From: a virus
Direction: 5' to 3' (one strand)
IMG/VR virus record: IMGVR_UViG_3300033153_007349
Location: 1 to 21,767 of that record
DNA: 21,767 bases
Part shown: positions 1-9,500 of the stretch, piece after piece
Layout of the letters: the number at the start of each line of letters is the position of its first letter
How positions within the stretch are numbered: position 1 is the first letter of the stretch
Notes under the pieces: model-generated
What the model was told of the DNA's origin: nothing
The model's input: only the letters and a program-made list of their open reading frames with translations
Databases searched by the model: none
Translations under genes and position numbers: made by a program

Positions 1-462
1 TGCATGCATGATCGCATAGCTTTCAAATACTTTCCAGCTAGCCCAATGACCACCTGCGTAGCCAATGCCAGGCTCTACAGTAATAAGATCAGGATGGGCG
101 TCACACACAGGGCGTGTACCACTACCCCAAAAAGGCAGAATAAAATCAAATTTCTTCTTTCTGAGGGCAACTTCTTCAATCGCATTCTTATAGAAGGTTT
201 GATACGCATGGTCGCCTGTGTTGAAGGTGAAAAAATTCTTTCTCCAATCATAAGAACCATATGCAACTTCTAGGTCTGCATTGGTTGTTACTGTTACGTG
301 CTCTGTACAATCAAGGTCACTATCTTCATGACCATAATGGATTACTTCATGACCGCGTTCGGTCATCATCTTGCCGAACTTTACTACCTTTTGGGTGTAA
401 GCACAAGCAACGTACTCTTTACTAGACACCGTATGAGGGAGACCTAGAATATGGAATCGCAT
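1..462 (-). CDS. Glycosyltransferase, N-terminal part (runs off left edge)
   Basis: An open frame of 154 codons starts at ATG 462-460 and has no stop before base 1, so only the N-terminal part is visible. The product begins [11 protein letters not shown] and continues with a Rossmann-like pattern: an N-terminal beta strand, a helix carrying [12 protein letters not shown], then [10 protein letters not shown]. Farther on come FDFILPFWG and a glycine-rich [12 protein letters not shown] segment. From memory this resembles GT-B fold glycosyltransferases found in phages and other aquatic viruses; the donor and acceptor cannot be told from this half. It lies downstream of the fibre genes on the same strand, but with a sigma70-like promoter of its own (488-516). 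The ribosome site is weak (GGTAAGA about 14 bases before ATG). It might modify host glycans or decorate the virion fibres; both are inference. I am fairly sure it is a real gene and moderately sure of the family. Confidence 0.75.
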   Translation of the reverse strand, partial: MRFHILGLPHTVSSKEYVACAYTQKVVKFGKMMTERGHEVIHYGHEDSDLDCTEHVTVTTNADLEVAYGSYDWRKNFFTFNTGDHAYQTFYKNAIEEVALRKKKFDFILPFWGSGTRPVCDAHPDLITVEPGIGYAGGHWASWKVFESYAIMHA

Positions 463-487
463 ATCAATAATATAGTCTTACCTATGT

Positions 488-516
488 ATTATATCACCCC
501 AGCTCTTCTGTGGCAA
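488..516 (-). promoter_or_regulatory. Sigma70-like promoter for the glycosyltransferase gene
   Basis: On the minus strand there is TTGCCA (511-516; one mismatch to the -35 consensus), a 17-base spacer, and a perfect TATAAT (488-493). A start site about 6-8 bases on would give a leader of roughly 20 bases before ATG 462. The -35 lies inside the 3' end of the gene before it. The other promoter candidates in the window are of the late TAAATA type, so this gene may be read by host RNA polymerase holoenzyme at another time. Confidence 0.6.
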
Positions 517-997
517 GATTAAAAATATCTTCTGCTTCCTCTTGGGCTTGCTCATCTTCTAAGACAGCTTGAGCACGATTCTCCTCAATCACAGCCAACC
601 TTTGCATAAGAGTCTCGCTATCAGGAGGAGTAATTAACTCTAGCATGCGGTCTAAAACCTCAGTATTCCCTTCCCGAGCCAGTTGCTGAGCACCAAAAAC
701 TAGATAAGGATCCTCTAGTGGATTGATGATTTGAAGGATGGGATCAGCTGATACTACCTCTTCCTCAGGTTCGACACTCTCTTCCATAATGCGCTGCGAG
801 TGGCGACTCTCCCCCACGCTAATATGTGGATTGGCGAGAGTCTCTGGTGCAGGATAAAACTCAGGATCATGGAAAGAAACCATATGATCAATTTCTTCTG
901 GCGTAGCAGCTGAGGAGATGGCTACAACAGAGCGACTACCATCCTCAAATTGAACCACAATCTGGGAGGGAACGATTTGTTGAATAGTGTATTGCAT
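494..997 (-). CDS. Acidic protein of unknown function following the fibre genes
   Basis: A 167-residue protein I do not recognise with certainty. The first 45 residues (MQYTIQQIVP, then VVQFEDGSRSVV) look like a small beta domain of a type common at the N-terminus of short cyanophage proteins. The rest is very acidic, with EEEVVS near the middle and an E/A/Q-rich, probably helical tail (ENRAQAVLEDEQAQEEAEDI). No signal peptide or membrane segment is seen. It follows the adhesin-like gene, with a CTAAATA element 21 bases before the ATG. By position it could be a fibre-assembly chaperone, as small acidic proteins after fibre genes often are, but nothing in the sequence proves this. Confidence 0.7.
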   Translation of the reverse strand: MQYTIQQIVPSQIVVQFEDGSRSVVAISSAATPEEIDHMVSFHDPEFYPAPETLANPHISVGESRHSQRIMEESVEPEEEVVSADPILQIINPLEDPYLVFGAQQLAREGNTEVLDRMLELITPPDSETLMQRLAVIEENRAQAVLEDEQAQEEAEDIFNLATEELG

Positions 998-1018
998 GAT
1001 GTAATTATACCATAGGAT

Positions 1019-1025
1019 TATTTAG
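1019..1025 (-). promoter_or_regulatory. Late-promoter-like CTAAATA element
   Basis: CTAAATA on the minus strand, 21 bases upstream of the ATG at 997. It overlaps the TAA stop of the preceding gene. The same heptamer recurs at similar spacing before other genes here and shares the TAAATA core of the T4-type late promoter (TATAAATA; NATAAATA in cyanophages). Confidence 0.45.
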
Positions 1026-2062
1026 GGGGAGATATTGCCGAGGACACTACCTAGATTGGTCCATGTGACGAGATTATTATTGACAATGTAGAAGCCACCT
1101 GAGAAACCTGGCTGACCATTTTGAGTAGGAGCATCATAAGGATAACCAGCAGCGCTGGGCTCGCCGTTGGCACCATCGCCACCAGGCTGACCCCATGTAC
1201 CGCCGTCACCGCCGACACCACCATTGCCGCCAGGAATGTTATTACCACCAACAGGACCGCTGCCAGGAGAGCCTGGAGTGGGGCTAGGAGTGGGGAGATA
1301 ACCTTGACCGATGCCCCCGAGACCACCTGCTTGACCACTACCAGGAGCACGGGGGAATGATGGAGGTGTGCCAGGGAAGTTCTGGCAACACGTTGGAACA
1401 CAGCACCCAGGAGCACAGAAGCAATTCTGTCCCGTAGGGCTCTGTCCTGGAGGGCAGCCACCACAACAAGTTCCCTGACCAGTGGGAATACAGGATGGAC
1501 CTTGACCTGGATTGATGTTTCTACCATCTCCACCCTGTCCACCGATGCCACCCGCACCACCACCAGCGTATACCTGACCCTGATTGTTAATGCTAATAGG
1601 TGTGAGGGTGAGAATAGCTGTACCACCATCACTGTCTACACCACCAGCGCCCTGAATATCCCCTGCGTTGGAAAGGCTTAGAGAAGCGGATCGAACGGGA
1701 ATAGTCATAGCGGGAGTCGCCGCCACGGTACCCCCCACCACTACTCCACTCTCAATGTTTATCTGGATCGGTAGAGCTGATGCCCATGCGGTGGGATCAA
1801 ATGCATCCACTACTGCCTTGATATCCAAATCTTCATAAGGAGATCCAGCCAGACTCAACGCGATTACAATACCCTTAGAGGCACCATAAAAGTCGGCAAG
1901 TTGAATCGTCAGCCCAGGTACATTAGGAATATTCGCATTAGGAGGAGAATCGGGAACAAGAGCCCCCCCGCGATAATACTGACTAATACTTACGGGGTTA
2001 CTAGCATCAAATTCATCACGTATCTCTGAAAAACGAAGAGTACCAGATGTGGGGAGAGTCAT
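1022..2062 (-). CDS. Glycine-rich fibre-tip or adhesin-like protein with a cysteine cluster
   Basis: 346 residues. Residues 1-64 ([14 protein letters not shown] to LADFYGASKG) form a small N-terminal module that I know from many phage fibre-like proteins. Residues 65-165 look like a beta domain. From 166 to about 325 it is very glycine-rich (GGGAGGIGGQGGDG; GGNGGVGGDGG), interrupted by ten cysteines between 191 and 226. The end (VTWTNLGSVLG) resembles the closing motif of glycine-rich phage tip proteins. Glycine-rich runs of this kind form polyglycine-II sandwiches in T-even gp38 adhesins; equating the two is inference. The ATG overlaps the stop of the S74 fibre gene (ATGA), so the two are probably translationally coupled. 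A role in receptor contact is likely but unproven. Confidence 0.75.
   Translation of the reverse strand: MTLPTSGTLRFSEIRDEFDASNPVSISQYYRGGALVPDSPPNANIPNVPGLTIQLADFYGASKGIVIALSLAGSPYEDLDIKAVVDAFDPTAWASALPIQINIESGVVVGGTVAATPAMTIPVRSASLSLSNAGDIQGAGGVDSDGGTAILTLTPISINNQGQVYAGGGAGGIGGQGGDGRNINPGQGPSCIPTGQGTCCGGCPPGQSPTGQNCFCAPGCCVPTCCQNFPGTPPSFPRAPGSGQAGGLGGIGQGYLPTPSPTPGSPGSGPVGGNNIPGGNGGVGGDGGTWGQPGGDGANGEPSAAGYPYDAPTQNGQPGFSGGFYIVNNNLVTWTNLGSVLGNISP
1385..1492 (-). other. Cysteine cluster inside the glycine-rich domain
   Basis: Codons 191-226 of the adhesin-like protein hold ten cysteines (191, 199, 200, 203, 214, 216, 220, 221, 225, 226), including three CC pairs, spaced by P, G and Q. Cysteine is scarce in the neighbouring fibre proteins. 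The pattern suggests a disulfide-knotted loop or a metal site. Confidence 0.6.
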
Positions 2063-4533
2063 TACTCATTACCTTTAAGTCTTTCCACTTCTTCTTTGAG
2101 TTCTTTAATAGCCTCAATTAGAAGGGGAACAAGCTTTTCATACTTAACTGTCTTATATTCTTCTCCGCTGACAGAGTACTCCTCATTATCAGATGTGTAA
2201 GAGCTATCAAAAGGAGCACGCTTCACAATTTGAGGCAAAACTGCCTCCACTTCCTGTGCAATGACACCCACATGCTCTTCCTTTTGGAAACCATAACTCA
2301 GAGCAACCTCGTTTGGTTCATAAGTTACACCACGTAGGCTGCATACCTTCTCCAACGCATTATCAAGAGGCTTGATATTGTGCTTAAGGCGAAGATCCGA
2401 GAAGAAAGCAGTGATATCTCCAGTGGCACGGATCTCTCCAGTGACACCTGAAGCGGCAGTGCCTACTCCAAAAGAATCAAACTGTACATCTTGAGCCTCA
2501 AAACCACCAGCGGAATCACGCGAGATTATGGCATTTACAGTATTGGTTGGGGTGGCATTAGAAGTAACGGTAAAAGTAATAGGACTTTGACCATCATAAG
2601 TAGCCGAACCACTGAGACCAGGACCAGCAGTAGCTAACGTTAGAGTTGAACCACCTACGGGGATGGTGATGTTTTGAGAACCATCAAATGCAATACCATT
2701 AATAGTACGAGCTGTTTGAAGAACGGTGGCACTATTTGCATTACCTAGAAGGCTAGCAGTAATCTGGTTAGCTGAGAAGTTACCCGACGCATTACGCGAC
2801 ACAATGGTACTGTTATTATTAGCTGACGTGGCATTACTAGTTACAGTGAAGGTAGTATTAGCTCCACTAAAACTAGCCGAACCAGACAAGCCCGTTCCTG
2901 AAGTACCCATAGTTAAGGTACCAACCGTAGCCGCGTCAATAGTAATATCGGAGGTACCATCAAAAGCAACTCCGTTGATTAAGCGGGGCGTAGCTAGCTT
3001 GGTCGCATCTGCCGCTAGAGTAGATGTATCAGCATTACCAGTTACATTACCAGTTAAGTTAGCAGTTACCGCAGTAGCATTAAAAGACCCACTGGGATCA
3101 CGATAGACAAGGGTGTTGGGTGAGCTATTGGATGTGGCATTGCTGGTTACAGTAGCTGTTACGTTAGCAGAGCCATTGAAACTGTTAGGATTGACGCTTA
3201 GCCCATTGCCACTTACTGCAACATCAAAGTCATTATTAACTTGATTGGCACTCGTCGCATTTCCATTAAGTGGACCAGTGAAAATACCAACCACGTTGCC
3301 AGTGACATCACCAGTTACATCACCTGTGATATCCCCAAAGAACTGGGGAGCTGTGAAGTTGACGTTAGAAATCCAAGTATTATTTACATTAGTCCAAGAG
3401 ATTTCCTTTGGTGTGGTTCCCAAGAGAGTGATACCACCACCCTCAGCTGTCACATTACTAGGAACAGGAACGTTACCAAGAGTAATGTTCCTATCTTCCA
3501 CTAGAAGATCCTGCGTATCGATAGTGGTAGTTGTACCGTTGACCGTGAGATCCCCTTGAATAACTACATCCCCATCTGCATTAATATCTTGTACAAAGAA
3601 AGAACCTGTGGGATCTCTAAAGACTAAAGTATCACCTAGATTGGAGGAGGTGCCATTACTAGTTACGGTGAAAACCGTGTTACTACCATTGAATACCGAA
3701 GTACCCGACAAGCCATTCCCACTGGTAGTCATAGTCAGGATACCAGCGGTACCTGCACTCACAGTAATGTCCTGTGTTCCGTCAAACAAGACGCCATTAA
3801 TTCTTCTACCAGGATTGAGCAAGACAGAATATCCTGACACATCCGCATCAATGGGATTGGCAGCAGTTAAAGTAGTCCCATCAAACGTAAGGTTGTTGCT
3901 TCCTTGGAATGCAACACCATTACTGTACATGACAGCATCTGGTGGACCAACAGCTGCAACAACACCAGTAGCACCTGTGGAACCAGTAACACCTACAGGA
4001 CCTGGAGGTCCATTAAAACCAGTGGCTCCTGGAGGTCCTGGAGGACCTGACTGCCCCTGAATACCAATGGGACCTGTTGCACCAGCAGGACCAGGAGAAC
4101 CAGGACCACCTGGAGAACCTACACCCGTAGCGCCTGTTGCACCACGAGGACCGAGAGTGCCAGCAATACCAGGGGCACCTTGATCGCCTTTAGGACCACG
4201 GGGACCCTCAAAGCCTCTGGGTCCTGTAGCGCCATCAGGACCAGGCTGAGTACCTGGAGGTCCTGGAGGACCAGGAGTAACAGAAGTAGCACCAGGAGGT
4301 CCTGGAACACCTGTGGCACCAGTGGGACCTGAGGCGCCAGTAGCCCCTGCGCCAGGACCTGTAGCACCAGTCGCGCCAGGAGTTCCACTCCCTGCAGCAG
4401 ACCAATAGCCAGGACCTGTTGTGGCTAGGGGATCGGCTCTATAAAATCTATAAGTTACGCCCGTTTCGGGGTCCGTAAAAGTAAACGAACCATCACCGAG
4501 TTGTCCTTCAGTATCTGGAAAATTAATAGGCAT
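2062..4533 (-). CDS. Collagen-like tail fibre with C-terminal self-cleaving S74 chaperone
   Basis: 823 residues in four parts. Residues 1-48 are a small N-terminal module ending GYWSAAG, like the start of the 1301-residue fibre. Residues 49-192 are collagen-like Gly-X-Y. Residues 243-684 hold four related repeats of about 70-85 residues with INGVxFDG, GNGLSG, TVTSN and SRDxxGxF signatures (the second lacks the INGVxFDG opening). The last 112 residues are an intramolecular chaperone (peptidase S74 family): [12 protein letters not shown], then [17 protein letters not shown] and a C-terminal coiled coil ([15 protein letters not shown]). Ser712 and Lys717 sit where the autocleavage Ser/Lys pair lies in endosialidase-type chaperones, so the trimer probably cuts off its chaperone after folding. 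A good ribosome site (AAGGA, 9 bases before ATG) supports the start. This is very likely a trimeric host-recognition fibre. Confidence 0.9.
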   Translation of the reverse strand: MPINFPDTEGQLGDGSFTFTDPETGVTYRFYRADPLATTGPGYWSAAGSGTPGATGATGPGAGATGASGPTGATGVPGPPGATSVTPGPPGPPGTQPGPDGATGPRGFEGPRGPKGDQGAPGIAGTLGPRGATGATGVGSPGGPGSPGPAGATGPIGIQGQSGPPGPPGATGFNGPPGPVGVTGSTGATGVVAAVGPPDAVMYSNGVAFQGSNNLTFDGTTLTAANPIDADVSGYSVLLNPGRRINGVLFDGTQDITVSAGTAGILTMTTSGNGLSGTSVFNGSNTVFTVTSNGTSSNLGDTLVFRDPTGSFFVQDINADGDVVIQGDLTVNGTTTTIDTQDLLVEDRNITLGNVPVPSNVTAEGGGITLLGTTPKEISWTNVNNTWISNVNFTAPQFFGDITGDVTGDVTGNVVGIFTGPLNGNATSANQVNNDFDVAVSGNGLSVNPNSFNGSANVTATVTSNATSNSSPNTLVYRDPSGSFNATAVTANLTGNVTGNADTSTLAADATKLATPRLINGVAFDGTSDITIDAATVGTLTMGTSGTGLSGSASFSGANTTFTVTSNATSANNNSTIVSRNASGNFSANQITASLLGNANSATVLQTARTINGIAFDGSQNITIPVGGSTLTLATAGPGLSGSATYDGQSPITFTVTSNATPTNTVNAIISRDSAGGFEAQDVQFDSFGVGTAASGVTGEIRATGDITAFFSDLRLKHNIKPLDNALEKVCSLRGVTYEPNEVALSYGFQKEEHVGVIAQEVEAVLPQIVKRAPFDSSYTSDNEEYSVSGEEYKTVKYEKLVPLLIEAIKELKEEVERLKGNE
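2482..3807 (-). repeat. Four degenerate protein repeats in the S74 fibre shaft
   Basis: Codons about 243-317, 433-501, 516-599 and 608-684 each carry variants of INGVxFDG, an SGxGLSG turn, FTVTSNxT, and a closing (F/Y/S)RDxxGxF. The second copy lacks the INGVxFDG opening. Between copies 1 and 2 lies an unrelated segment with [12 protein letters not shown]. Such repeats are usual in trimeric fibre shafts. Confidence 0.65.
3958..4389 (-). repeat. Collagen-like Gly-X-Y tract of the S74 fibre
   Basis: Codons 49-192 encode Gly-X-Y triplets rich in GATG, GPP and GPR (for example [16 protein letters not shown]), with a few short breaks. At DNA level this gives a 9-base periodicity. The tract presumably forms a triple-helical stalk. 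Confidence 0.85.
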
Positions 4534-4579
4534 CGTTTAGTTCCTTACAAGCTTATTCATCACTAGGATTCCCCTCTAC

Positions 4580-4587
4580 TATATATA
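4580..4587 (-). promoter_or_regulatory. Possible late promoter before the S74 fibre gene
   Basis: TATATATA on the minus strand, one mismatch from TATAAATA, 46 bases before ATG 4533, in one of the longest intergenic gaps of the window (4534-4593). The spacing is longer than at the other candidates, so it is uncertain. Confidence 0.3.
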
Positions 4588-4593
4588 ATCGTT

Positions 4594-6555
4594 CTAAACA
4601 GGGATGATCGCAAAATAGTTATACTCCAAGTTAACAGCCCCTTGAGAGTTAGTACCAGTGAAGAGAAAAAAGCCATTTGTAGTAGGAGTGGAAATATTTA
4701 CAACCCCAGTACTAGTTGAGGAGCCAGAGATGAAGATATAGTCTGCGTTTGGTTGTGGTGTGGAAAATGTAACCGTATACCTACCAGTATTAGTCTTCAC
4801 AATACTACCAATACCTTGTGAAGCTCTAATTGGAACTGGTAATCCAGTACCATTAAGACCATTAAAGTTGCAATAGATAGGAAAGCCAGTACCTGCAGGA
4901 CCAGTGGCACCCTGGACGCCAGTGGCACCTTCCGCACCAGTTAGACCTGTAGGAATAAACTCTACGGTCACATCTTCACTGTTGGCGAAGATTTCACCAC
5001 TCAATGGTGTTACGGTGAAGCGGGCACGAGTCGCAGGATCACCTGCAGTATTAGTACCTTCTACGATAAAGATCGCTGTTGTTGTGGCGCCGTTAGTATT
5101 TGATTTAACAATAAGGGTGCCTCTATTGTCAGTTCTACCTTGTGTTGCCCAAGTGGCGATGTAGTCTTCCTGATCATTGCCATCCCTATCAACATTGTGG
5201 ATACCAATTTGAGTAATGCTAGCGAAAGTACTATTGTTAAATCTTATTTGACCACTGTTTGTGTTGTTGGCGTTGGTATTGGTTACAAATGTATATTGCA
5301 ATCCACCCTTATCACCTTGTGGACCTGTAGCGCCAGTGTCACCCTGCACGCCAGTGGCACCTTGAGGACCTGTAGCGCCAGTGGCACCTTGAGTTGATGC
5401 GGGACCAGGGGGACCTTGGGGACCAGTAGCACCAGGAGGACCCGAAGGACCAGTAGCCCCTGTAGCACCATCACCCGTGCCTCCTCCTCCATTGGGGTTG
5501 GTATCTACCCATTGAGCCGTACCACCTGGCTGAGTTTCAATATAGTAAATATAAAATCTACCATCCTCATCGTTCCACCAGAGGCTGCCATTAACTGGAT
5601 TAGGGGGTGGAGTGGAGCTAATAGTAACTAGAGCAGCGGCTCCTCCCCCACCAGGGCTAGTGTCTACCCACTGAGCAGTTCCGCCTGGAGTATCCTCAAC
5701 ATAATAAACAAACAGTCTGCCATCCTGACTATTCCACCATAGCTGACCTTCCGTGGGATTTCCTGGAGGAGTAGTACTAACAACTACTGGAGGATCTCCT
5801 CCACTACCCCCACCTGGACTGGTATCAACCCACTGTGCAGTATTGCCATCATTATAGTAAACAAATAACCTCCCATCCTCATCGTTCCACCAGAGAGCAC
5901 CAGGAGCAACATTACTGGGAGGAGTAGAACCAATGATGACGAGAGCATCTCCACCAGCACTAGGACTTGTATCTACCCACTGTGCCGTATTACCGTCATC
6001 ATAATAAACGAACAGCCTACCATCAGAGTCGTTCCACCAGAGAGCCCCAGGAGACACGCTTGGGGGAGGAGTACTAGAAATAATTACAGGAGCACTACCA
6101 CTCCCCGAAGGATTAGCATCTACCCATTGCGCAGTACTCCCATCATCATAATAAACAAACAGTCTGCCATCCTCACTGTTCCACCACAGATCCCCCTGCC
6201 TCGGATCTAGAGGGGGAGTGGGTGAAATAGTTACTATACCCCCTCCCGTGCCACCACCAGGACTGGCATCTACCCATTGGGCGGTGTTACCATCATCATA
6301 ATAAATGTAGAGTCTCCCCTCATTGTCGTTCCACCACAGTTGACCTGGAGTAGCTGGCTCAGGAGGAATCTGACCAATGGTAACAACGACCTGACCCCCA
6401 ACAAGGATGGAGGTGAGGTCGGTGGATTCAAGCGCCTGGTCGGTTTGATTGTAAGTAACAATTTGATTGACAGGAACCTGTCTTCTCGTTGTAAGTTGAA
6501 CTAAACCATCTTGCCTGACCAGGAGAGTACCATTACTGGGTATCTTGTCGATCAT
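4594..6555 (-). CDS. Fibre protein with six tandem W-rich repeats, short collagen stalk and head domain
   Basis: 653 residues. After an N-terminal segment of about 55 residues come six tandem repeats of 49-52 residues (about 56-359), each with LWWN..DGRL.VYY and a TAQWVD end, joined by Gly/Ser linkers. A collagen tract follows (360-418), then a beta domain (419-535) opening LQYTFVTNTN with RFNN and RGTLIVKSN, then a second very short collagen piece (about 536-557). The last 95 residues (NFNGLNGTGLPVPIR, TGRYTVTF, NADYIFISGS) look like a head domain common at the ends of phage fibres. The ATG overlaps the TAA stop of the 1301-residue gene (TAATG), suggesting coupled translation. It is probably a structural fibre; its binding partner is unknown. 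Confidence 0.8.
   Translation of the reverse strand: MIDKIPSNGTLLVRQDGLVQLTTRRQVPVNQIVTYNQTDQALESTDLTSILVGGQVVVTIGQIPPEPATPGQLWWNDNEGRLYIYYDDGNTAQWVDASPGGGTGGGIVTISPTPPLDPRQGDLWWNSEDGRLFVYYDDGSTAQWVDANPSGSGSAPVIISSTPPPSVSPGALWWNDSDGRLFVYYDDGNTAQWVDTSPSAGGDALVIIGSTPPSNVAPGALWWNDEDGRLFVYYNDGNTAQWVDTSPGGGSGGDPPVVVSTTPPGNPTEGQLWWNSQDGRLFVYYVEDTPGGTAQWVDTSPGGGGAAALVTISSTPPPNPVNGSLWWNDEDGRFYIYYIETQPGGTAQWVDTNPNGGGGTGDGATGATGPSGPPGATGPQGPPGPASTQGATGATGPQGATGVQGDTGATGPQGDKGGLQYTFVTNTNANNTNSGQIRFNNSTFASITQIGIHNVDRDGNDQEDYIATWATQGRTDNRGTLIVKSNTNGATTTAIFIVEGTNTAGDPATRARFTVTPLSGEIFANSEDVTVEFIPTGLTGAEGATGVQGATGPAGTGFPIYCNFNGLNGTGLPVPIRASQGIGSIVKTNTGRYTVTFSTPQPNADYIFISGSSTSTGVVNISTPTTNGFFLFTGTNSQGAVNLEYNYFAIIPV
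5479..6390 (-). repeat. Six tandem 49-52-residue W-rich repeats
   Basis: Codons 56-359 contain six copies with spacing of about 150 bases. Constant features are TPP or IPP near the start, an LWWN core, DGRL.VYY or close variants, and QWVD before a Gly/Ser linker. Copies 5 and 6 share an extra PGG before TAQWVD, so they may derive from one another most recently. Confidence 0.85.
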
Positions 6556-9500
6556 TATGCAATGCCTGTAATAATGCCATTAGTCACTGTAACAGTATCC
6601 CCATCCCCGTTGGTAAAGGTACCAGTGAATCCAGTGAGAGGATTAACATACTGAACACCTGCAACCGAAATATCCCAGAATGCACCGTCTAATGAGCCTG
6701 TGCCAATTACGTTTTCAGTTCCACCAGCAAACACATAGGTGTCAGTATCAGAATAGAAGTAACCTGTGAGTACTTCTTGGCGATCAAACCTATCTTGCGT
6801 AGACTTAAAGTAGATGAAGACAGTGGACAGAGGAGCAGCATTATCTGCAACCGTATCAAGATAGCCAGACTGATCATTACCAAAAATGGAAGTGCGACTG
6901 ATAATAGAGAAATTAGACTGACCATTTACAGACTGTGGTTGAGTGGGATCCTCTTGCAAGAACTGACCTGACACGAGTGTAGGATAGTTAGCAGCTGTGT
7001 TGAGGGTCCATGTAGATGTAGTTGGGGGAGTGAAGAAGCTGGTGCTGATTTCACAGAGAGCTTCTAGAGAAACTTCACTACCAGTTCTACCACCATTATC
7101 TAGGAAGATATCGATGAACGTTCCCGCTCCAGTTGTAACAGGAGCCGAGACTGCAGCCACATCATATGTGTAGACCGTAGCTGGAACAGAGAGATTGCGG
7201 ATGAATAGAGTCGCACCCTGAACCACCTGAGTAGTGAGAAGAGTGGTCTGATCATTACCAGGATCATCAAAGACTGATAGACGCAAATGTCTTAACTCAG
7301 TATTATTAGCAGGACTTCCTAGAACAACATCCGTATAGCCATTACCATTGGCGGAACCCATTCTTACGAAGCTGTTTCTCTGCCAGGTATCACTAGACGC
7401 ACCCTGTGGACCTTGAGCCCCAGGTACGCCAGGGCTGCCGCCTGGACCAGTTGGACCAGGGAATCCTTGTGTACCAGGAGGACCAGTAGGACCTTCGGGA
7501 CCTTCAATGCCCTGATTACCAAGAGGTCCTTGAATACCAGTAGCACCAACAGGACCAGTAGAGCCAGTTGCACCAGTGGCACCAGTAGGACCGATGACAC
7601 CCGTTGCACCAGTGGCACCTGTAACGCCTGCAGGACCAGGACCACCGCTAAGACCTTGCAATCCCTGTGGACCTTCGATACCTTGAGTACCAACTAACTG
7701 ACCTACCGATACCCATGCAGCACCATCCCAAGTGAAACCTTCATCGTCAGCGATGACATAATAAAGATCACCAGCTGTGCCAGGGGTGGGAATGGAAGCT
7801 TGGTTAGCAACCGCACCAGTTAACTGAAGACCACCAGGACCTTGAGGACCAGTTGCGCCCTGTACACCAGTGGCACCAGTAGCACCACCAACGAATCCTG
7901 GAGGACCTTGGGGACCTTGAGCACCTTGAGGACCAGTAGGACCGAGCAAGCCAGTAGCACCTGTGGCGCCGCTGGTGGGACCTGGAGGACCTGCAGGACC
8001 TACGGGACCTGTAGGACCGTCATTACCTGTAGGACCTTGAAGACCAGTGGCTCCGAGTCCACCATCGGTACCCGACTGACCTTGATTTCCCTGTACACCC
8101 GTCGCACCAATAGGACCAGTGGCACCAGTAGCACCATTGAGACCAATACCAGGGAAGCCTTGAATACCTGTAGCACCAATAGGACCTTGGAGACCTGTAG
8201 CTCCTGGAACGCCAGTCGCACCATCCGTACCATTAGTACCAGGAGTACCATCATTACCAGGAGTGCCTGGAACACCAGAGAAACCAGTAGCTCCTGTTGC
8301 ACCTGTTGCGCCATTAGGAGGACCTGGAGGACCTTGGAGACCTGTAGCACCAGTAGATCCTTCAGCACCTGTAGCGCCAGTAGTACCAGTAGCACCGTTT
8401 GGTGGACCTTGAGGACCAGTAGAGCCTTGAATACCTGTAGCTCCTGTTAAGCCCGTTGCACCTACGGGACCTGTAGGACCAGTAGAACCAGTAGCGCCAT
8501 TAGGGGGACCAGGAGGACCATTCTGACCTGCAGGACCAATCGGACCAGTAGCACCCGCAATACCCGTAGCACCAGTCGCGCCGTTAGCAGGACCTGGAGG
8601 ACCAGCGGGACCAGGAGGACCACCTGGAGATGGAGTGGCAGAAGAAATACCAATTACTTGGACATTCCATGGAGCGGCAACTGAAGAAGTGCCGTTATAT
8701 AGTTCGATAGTATTACCAACGTAGATATAAGTATCAATACTACTGTAGTAATAACCACCACCAACTTCAAAGCGGAAAAATGCGCCTTGATCTAGTTGAT
8801 ATTGGAAGTTGTTTAGACCAGGAACATTAGCTAGAGGTTCAAAGAAGTATAGAGAAGCATCTCTGCCTAGTTCATCAACTGGATTAAAAGCAACGTACTT
8901 GGGATAACCATTAAACTCAAACTCGTTATCAATGGTTACTTCACCCTGCGCGGTGGGGAAGGTGATAGGAATAACACCAAAGCTAATTTGTTGCTGCGCA
9001 GTTGTACGGCTGTTGGTAAAGGTGACGTTTTCATCAGCTCCATTACCGAGAACACCTGAACCAGAACCATCACTAACTAGAATAGTGTAGCACTGAACTC
9101 CGTTAGATGTAGTCTCACCTGCATTAGCACGCACAGTGTAACTATAAGTAGCAGCTGGAGTTAGATTATTCGTGACGGTAATAACATCGCCAGGTAACAA
9201 GTTGGCGGGGAAGGTCCCTGTACTGAAACTGGGGAACTTCATAACGCGGAGATCCGCATCAGGAGAGTTAGCTACCACACGGAAGTTATCAGCAGCCAGA
9301 CGAGAAACGGAAGGATCCCAGAAATAAGTAATACCGCCAGCTGCACCAGTTAAACCAGTGGCACCTGTAGATCCTGTAGCCCCACGGAAGCCTTGAGGAC
9401 CGTTAGGACCTGTTGGACCAGTTGCACCTGTAGAACCAGCACCAGTAGCACCAGGAGGACCTTCAGGACCAGTAGAGCCAGTTGCACCAGGCTGACCAAT

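Noticed and set aside
1004-1009. TATAAT before the 167-residue gene as a sigma70 -10 box
   Set aside because: It is only 7 bases from the ATG and there is no -35 match 17 bases upstream; CTAAATA nearby fits better.
4534-4593. A terminator between the 653- and 823-residue fibre genes
   Set aside because: No inverted repeat followed by a T run could be found in this 60-base gap on the minus strand.
7364-8395. Leu/Val-rich minus-strand frames inside the collagen genes
   Set aside because: Reading the 9-base collagen repeat in another frame gives VLLVLLVLQ-like strings; they lie wholly within a clear gene.
7842-8450. Long plus-strand open frames rich in Thr, Ser and Cys or in Ala, Pro and Val opposite the collagen genes (also 9393-9758, 9550-10002)
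   Set aside because: They are antisense shadows of Gly-X-Y repeat DNA: three-residue periodicity, no SD, no recognisable domain.
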